Shown here piece by piece: positions 58,162-64,000 of a stretch of DNA of 64,000 nucleotides (position 1 is the first letter of the stretch; each line of letters begins with the position of its first letter). A program made the position numbers and the translations under genes. This DNA comes from Jackrogersella multiformis (lineage: Eukaryota; Ascomycota; Sordariomycetes; Xylariales; Hypoxylaceae). Location: contig CADCXD010000005.1 in assembly GCA_902806575.1 (NCBI GenBank), positions 2,356,001-2,420,000 of the forward strand. The letters run 5' to 3'. Below the pieces are notes generated by a model. That model was not told where the DNA came from and searched no databases. It was given only the letters and a program-made list of their open reading frames with translations.

Positions 58162-59720
58162 ATATCTGGCGAGGGTTTTCTTTCTTCTTGGGAGTCCGGA
58201 AAGGGAGGGCTACGGTGTTAGAGCATTTGCAGATTCTTCCGCGTAAAGTATGATTGGAAACATCATCGAGACGAGAACGAGTCTGGCGAGCCAATTTTGG
58301 TAGAGTAGAGTAGGGTAGTGGGGAAGGGGAAGGGGAAGGTGTAGAGTCCTTCGTGTAGCGGTGAGAACCCATTCGGTCCTTGTCCGTCAAGCAATTGCTT
58401 CTGTAAAAACAAGACATGTAATAGGCATTAGAGTTGGAGTTATGGGTCAGGGGGCTACTTGACGGGCTTTTTGAAGAAGAAGAAAAAAAGGGCACAACAT
58501 TACTACTACGTCACATATCTGCCACCGGAGAGCTGTAGTACATAGTCTTTCTGTTATCCAATAATATCACAATTTCCCCGGCTTGTCCAACGAGTCGAGT
58601 CGAGCCGTTGCCTATCATGTGGAGTTCTACATAATCTATCTAATCTACTAACCTATCTAACCAGGTAGGACCTGTATACGCGTGCATACCTACCGCATGT
58701 CCGACGTGAGGACCTCCGAAATATTGATATACATGTATAAGTGAATGTAAGTAAGGGTTAGTTAGGTAGGTATGTATGTGCGTGCCTTACGGATGGGTAC
58801 TTACCGACATGATGCAGATTATATATAGGGACCTGCATCAAACCTAAGGGAGACTTATGCAGGAACCACAAGCCTAGGTACGTGGGCTAATAAGTGTCTA
58901 CCTAGGTAGCTTACGGACGAATAGGATATGGTTTCTAAGTAGAGGCTACCTACATAAGGTAGGTATTAGTTATGATATCTACTTACCTCTAGGCATTTAG
59001 GTATTCAAATTATTATAAGTATTGTTTGCTTTATATCCATAGCTTCGTGTTGCTACTTAGCCTACCTAGGTACTTACATAAGTACCTGATATATTCGTAT
59101 CTACTAACATGCTTTTACTATGTCGAACGAGCAAGACCCAGGTGCAAATGTAACTGGGTGGGCAAGCGGATACACAAGTTAGTAAGTAGTCTTTCCTTCC
59201 TCCCTTAGGCTTGCATAGGTAGTGTATGTGGGCTCTTGCAACTTGCACGTTGGAATAGCGATAAATGTGCTTCTTCATAATAATTAAATAAATACTAACT
59301 ACCTTATTTAGGTAGGTATCGAAGGTACGAAAAGTACTGAGCCGCACCTGTTCTAGGATAAGAGTTTCTCACGTATTACAGTTCAAGCCATGATCCAATC
59401 TAAGGTACTCACCCGTCGAAAGCTTGCTCGTTCGCTCTTTCCCTTTTACCCCTATTTACCAACCTATTACATACCTATATGTAGATATCTACCTAGGTAC
59501 TAGGTATCTATTAAATAAAACCCCTCTTAGATATACAAACAACACTGTCTCAATACCACATCAAAACCATTACGCAAAACCATACAAGTAGGTAGAATAT
59601 TCAAGACTCGTATATTCGTTCATATAATATCGTTAACTATGTATCGCTACCTTATTATGTATCCAGATCTATCCAAAACTCACAAGTTAGGTGTTATCCT
59701 GTCTAATATCTATAGGTGAA
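58162..59720. other. Intergenic region between convergent genes
   Basis: 1.56 kb, long for a convergent gap. It is AT-rich and holds ACCTAGG repeats at 58650-58780, 58872-58915, 58948-58970, 59061-59073, 59305-59315 and 59489-59506, plus a GGGGAA run near 58320-58340. No gene is visible. Confidence 0.5.
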
Positions 59721-62700
59721 TTATAAATCGTCATCCTTTTCGCTCTTCCCGCCCGAGCCTTCGGCTACTTCATCAGCATCCTCATTCAAGTCGGCCGTCG
59801 CGCTATGTATATCCTCCAATCTGATCCCACTCCTATCGCACATGCTCCTGAAAATACCCCCCTGCTTCCAGAGGTTAAGCGGGGAGTCGAGCTCGGCGAT
59901 TTGACCGGCGTCCATGACACAGATACGGTCGTACCCGACGATAGTACGCAGTCGGTGCGCAATGCACAGCAGCGTCTTTCCGCGGAACGCGACCGCCATC
60001 GTCTTCTGGATCTTGTCGTCCGTCTCCATGTCTACGCTTGACGTTGCCTCGTCGCATACGATGATTTGCGATCCGCGCACCAGAGCCCGCGCTAGCGCCA
60101 TCAGCTGCCGCTGTCCCAGCGAGAAGTTTAGCCCGTCTTCTTCTACTACGCTGTCCAGGTGGATCCGCCCCGGGTCCTTGTCGTCGACGCTTGCGTCCGC
60201 CGACACCAAGCCCGCTTGCCGCAGCGCCGACCACAGTTCTAGATCCGAGTGTTCGTTAAACGGGTCCAAGTTGCTACGAACGGTCCCACGGAAGAGCGTG
60301 GGATCTTGAGGGATGATGGCGAGGCGAGACCGGAGGTCGTGTAGACCGACCGTAGAAATATCGAGCCCGTCGATATAAATGTGACCTCCTGAGATCTCAA
60401 CGAGCCGAAATAGGGTTGACATGATGGAACTCTTGCCTGCCCCTGTACGTCCTACGATACCTATACGTTCGCCACCGCGGATGTTGATACTTAGACCCTT
60501 GAGTACCAGGGGTAAGTTTTCACGGTATCGCATCTCCACGTCGTCGAAGATGATTTCTCCCTTTTCAGGCCACGTAGGACGGATATCGATCGTGTGATCA
60601 GGTGCCTCCTCCTCAAGTTCCGTTCCATAGTACTCAAGTCGTTCCACGGCATTCATGCCGTTCTCCACTTCGGCTAGCTGCCGCACCGAAAATTGCAATA
60701 CCTGTACGATGGATAGGATGTACGAAAGCACGAGACCGCCGATCGACGGTGAAACGTTAAATCGAGACGTCACGACGAGTATGCCCGTAGTGAAGACGAG
60801 CGCGTTGCCGATGGCGTCTAGGCGTATTGATAGCCATCTTTGATTTGAGAAAGTAAGATAATATGCTGCATTCATTTCATCAATAGACTTTCGAAGATCG
60901 TCGACGAAACGATCTTTCAGCCCGTACGCACGAATAGACGCTACTCCGCTGAGCCCCTCGCCGAATTTGGCGAAAACTACGGACCGAAGTACTGATTCGA
61001 AGCGCTTTACTTCCCGAGCAGAGGCTCGGTAGTATGATGCCGCGAGCAGGAAGAGAATGGTCAGAGGGACTAGCGCGATTGCGAAGTAGTAGAAGAAGGC
61101 GATAATAAGGGCGAATGTGGATATGATCATCGCCAGCGTGAGGAAATACATTCTCATCGCATCAGACAAGTTGTTATCCATAACGTCGACATCCCTCGAA
61201 AACCGGTTTGTGATACGACCTAGCGGTGTTGTGTCGAAGAAGGACATCGGCGCTCTGAGGGTCCTCGTCACTGCCTGTCTCAGGAGAGCCCTACTGGCAT
61301 TTGTGCCGAATACAGCCAGCATAATCGAAAAGAGAAACATCAGCAGGGCTTGGAATGTTCCCAGACCTGCGTACACTCCGATATACACCCCTATGCTGAG
61401 TCCGAACTTGTCAGACGTCCAGTAGGAAAGCCATAAACTCGTCATTATGTTGGCACCCTGGGAGAGTAGCAGGACAAGAATCGTGAGGGGCGCGTATAGA
61501 ATGCTTCCTGAAGCTCGAACGTAAGCGGCATAGACTGACCACGGGACACTCGATAGAGCTCGCTCCTCCGCCTGCATCAACCCTGGAGCTCGCTTCTTTT
61601 TCTTCTTGCCCTTGTCACCTTCGGCGGTCTTCTCCTCGACGGCCGGCTCTTCCTCTTTCGTTTGTTCCTGGGCTGTTGTTTCCATCAGCTGCCTAAAGCC
61701 AGATTGGTTCGTCATCAGATTGTCAAAAGTGTCAACTGCGCGGATCTTGCCGCCGTCCATCCAGATGATTCTATCACAGCGGTTAAGAACCCACAGTTGA
61801 TGCGTTGCAAGAATTCGACACTTGTCTTTTAGAAGACCCATGATAGCGTTATCCATGATATGTCGGCCAACGTGAGCATCAACCGCGCTGAGCGGGTCGT
61901 CCATGAGCACGATATCAGCATCGAAGTAGATGGCTCGGGCGATATTGAGACGCTGTTTCTGACCACCTGATATAGTAATTCCCCTTTCACCTATTTCAGT
62001 GGCATCTCCGTTGGGAAGCATGTCTAGGTCGGGTTGCAAGGCACAGCTAATCACGATAGTTAGTGTCTGATGTACCATCGTCGTTGCGGAATTTCACTTA
62101 CGCTCCTATGACTTCTTTATACCAGTCGCGATCCATGTCCTTCCCAAAGAGGATGTTATTCCGGACACTTGCGTTCTGAATCCAGGCATATTGTGGACAA
62201 AAAGCCCTCGAGGCACCTAATACGACCTCACCTGATGTCTTCCGCATGTCACCAGCAAGCGCAGCGAGTAAAGAGCTCTTTCCACATCCGACGGTTCCGA
62301 TGACTGCAACTAACTCGTTTCTCCCAATCTCGATGTTCAAATCTTGGAGTTTGAAAGGCTCACGTTCCTCCACGAGTGTACTTGCTGTATCTTCGGAATT
62401 CTCCGAGTGTATCCCGCCGTTGCCTGCCTCGGAAACTTTTATACCCTGTTGTGGAGGACCCCCTTTGCCTTTCTTTTCATTCTCGGATTGTTGGGTCGGC
62501 GTCCTCTCCCAGGTGAAAGTGGCATCGTGCATCTCAACCGCATTCTGCCCTTCAGGTTGTAAGACGACATCTTCCTCCTGCTCTTCGGATAGCATGAATT
62601 CCTGGATACGTTTAAGGGAGGACCAAGCGTCTACCGTCTGGCCGATGACAAGGGGGAGCAAATTTAGAGGCATCCGTAAGCCGTTGAAGAGAGCAAGAGA

Positions 62701-64000
62701 GGAGAAGACTTGCGCGGCGGGAAGGCCGTGATCGGTCAGCGAGTAAGTTATGAATGATAACATGGAAGCATAGATGGGAAGCGACATGCTGACGGCGTTT
62801 ATGGCGTTTCGAATCGACAGGAGGACTTGAATGGCGTGGATCTCTCGAGCACGGATATCCCCGAGACGTTTTAGGAAGGCCCCTTCCCAGCCGAAATACT
62901 TGACAAAACGGACTGACTGCAATATTTCCTGCGTTAGGCTTACACGCTGGTCTGTTATTTTGTTTATCGCGGCTCTGCGCCTAAATAGCAACCGAATTGC
63001 TCTAGTCAAGGCCGGAACACCGATGACCAGGACTCCGAAGCCGGCGAGAGCGCTGTACGTCAGATTGATAATAAGGACGATGAGAGTTATGATGCATGAA
63101 ATTGGCGCGGTCCAAATCATGTGGAACATGGCGGAGGCTTGATCCACACGGTAGGTATCAACGCTCATTATGTTCACAATCTTTCCATTACTCCAGCCAG
63201 TGCCGTCACCAGAGATGCCCGCCTTGTCTATTTTTGGGCCTGCGTCGGGTTCTTCTGGTTTCTCTGTTTTGTTATTTGCAGTCTCTTTCCCTTTCTCCCC
63301 TTGCCCATTCTCTGCTGTGCCGTTTTGAAGATCTTTACCACCAGCTCTCGCCCGGCCGGATAATATCATGGATTTCTCGAAGATGAGACTGATAAGGACA
63401 GCACGCGACTGCCCTCCAATAATCATGCCGCGATAGATGAAATGGTTGACTCCTAAGCTCTGGAGAATCTGCATGACGGTCACGCCAATAACTAAGCCGA
63501 TTCCTGTGCTGATCTCGGGAGGTGGTTGCCCATTCTGAGATGCGTCCCATGCTTCCTGAGCAAAGTTGATCAGGTAGCGCAGAGTGAAAGGAGACATGAC
63601 CTGGAAAATGGACGAGCAGAGTTGGCAGAAGCCACCTATCCAAAACTCCCAGAAGAAAGTCTCGTGTAGTGCCCAAAGCAGTGGGTACTTGTCACCATTC
63701 TTGGTTCGTCTCTCGAACGATTCTCTCGTCTTAGCTGTCATCCCCTCGGTTGCCCGATTGGGGTTCACCAGCCAGAGGTCGTCTTGTTCTAAGGGCCGTT
63801 TATACCCTACCTAGAATTTTATCAGTACGACGTGGTTAAGGCAGACATGTCAATACGGGTAATTACATTCATCAGGGGAGCCATCCATTGGAACGTCAGC
63901 CTGCTCAAGAAGCCAGCACCGTACTCCCTCGAGACTAGGCGCTCCTTGGGAACAGGCGGTATTGAACCCCATAGTAAGGGGTTTAGTGCCTTGTACCATG
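59721..64000 (-). CDS. ABCC-type ABC transporter (Yor1/MRP-like), 5' end outside the window
   Basis: Exons 64000-63867 (partial), 63810-62102 and 62046-59721 give 1388 visible residues. Two membrane domains alternate with two nucleotide-binding domains. NBD1: Walker A GTVGCGKSS, signature ISGGQKQR, Walker B VLMDDPLSAVD with Asp in place of the catalytic Glu, as in other ABCC proteins. NBD2: Walker A GRTGAGKSS, signature FSLGQRQ, Walker B VCDEATSSVD with Glu. The visible N-terminus includes GFLSRLTFQWMAPLMN before the first membrane domain. Such pumps export drugs or conjugates at the plasma or vacuolar membrane; the substrate is unknown. Introns are 56 and 55 nt. An acidic/Ser-rich linker and a C-terminal Glu/Asp/Lys-rich tail are extra. 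Confidence 0.93.

Noticed and set aside
61860..61920. Asp instead of Glu after Walker B in NBD1 of the ABC transporter as a defect
   Set aside because: This degenerate first site is a general property of ABCC proteins; NBD2 keeps the Glu.
1..64000. tRNA, rRNA, CRISPR or transposon genes
   Set aside because: Read both strands for B-box-like GGTTCGA segments, arrays of spaced repeats, transposase or reverse-transcriptase motifs; none was convincing, though small RNAs could be missed by eye.

Overview
This is a 64-kb nuclear segment of a filamentous ascomycete (Pezizomycotina, most likely a Sordariomycete). The evidence is many short spliceosomal introns (mostly 44-200 nt, GT...CTRAY...YAG), protein families restricted to or typical of this group (eisosome Eis1, Csi2, psi-factor oxygenase, the KEN/APLG-type securin candidate, ULD coiled-coil protein), no operons, and long intergenic spaces full of the palindrome TACCTAGGTA. 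I recognise no tRNA, rRNA, transposon ORF or CRISPR array. All gene models were built by hand from splice signals and reading-frame continuity; exon positions are in each entry.

Layout. 1-20 kb: a truncated unknown gene, a six-TM FRAG1/DRAM/SFK1 protein, eisosome protein Eis1, a DUF2235 alpha/beta hydrolase divergent from a dioxygenase-P450 fusion (Ppo type), an F-box protein, a six-exon protein phosphatase, a Trm140-type tRNA methyltransferase and Coq10. 20-36 kb: a coiled-coil/ubiquitin-like-domain protein, a 3.5-kb stretch without a recognisable gene, EMC2, AP-3 delta adaptin and an F-BAR/DEP/RhoGAP protein. 37-49 kb: a compact set of housekeeping genes: membrane dipeptidase (M19), mitoribosomal uS13m, ER cyclophilin B, Trm112, a VOA1/BIG1-type ER membrane protein, Rrp17, tropomyosin and a securin-like protein. 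50-64 kb: the H3K4 methyltransferase Set1, Fcf1/Utp24, Csi2 and an ABCC transporter that runs off the right edge.

By role: ribosome biogenesis and translation (rrp17, fcf1, trm112, trm140, uS13m), ER and secretory functions (emc2, cyclophilin B, VOA1/BIG1-like, AP-3 delta), cell cortex, wall and polarity (eis1, SFK1-like, csi2, RhoGAP, tropomyosin), chromatin and chromosome segregation (set1, securin-like), and oxylipin chemistry (Ppo-type enzyme next to a possible lipid hydrolase).

The points that most deserve a second look are: a cyclophilin B gene whose last intron, if retained, replaces a membrane anchor with an HxEL-type ER-retention C-terminus; a perfect 19-bp inverted repeat that brackets the 3' splice site of set1 intron 1; start codons split or isolated by introns in several genes; a Ppo-type enzyme lacking the usual amide residues in the P450 I-helix; a RhoGAP domain without the expected arginine finger; and the genome-wide-looking TACCTAGGTA repeat in nearly every large intergenic space.
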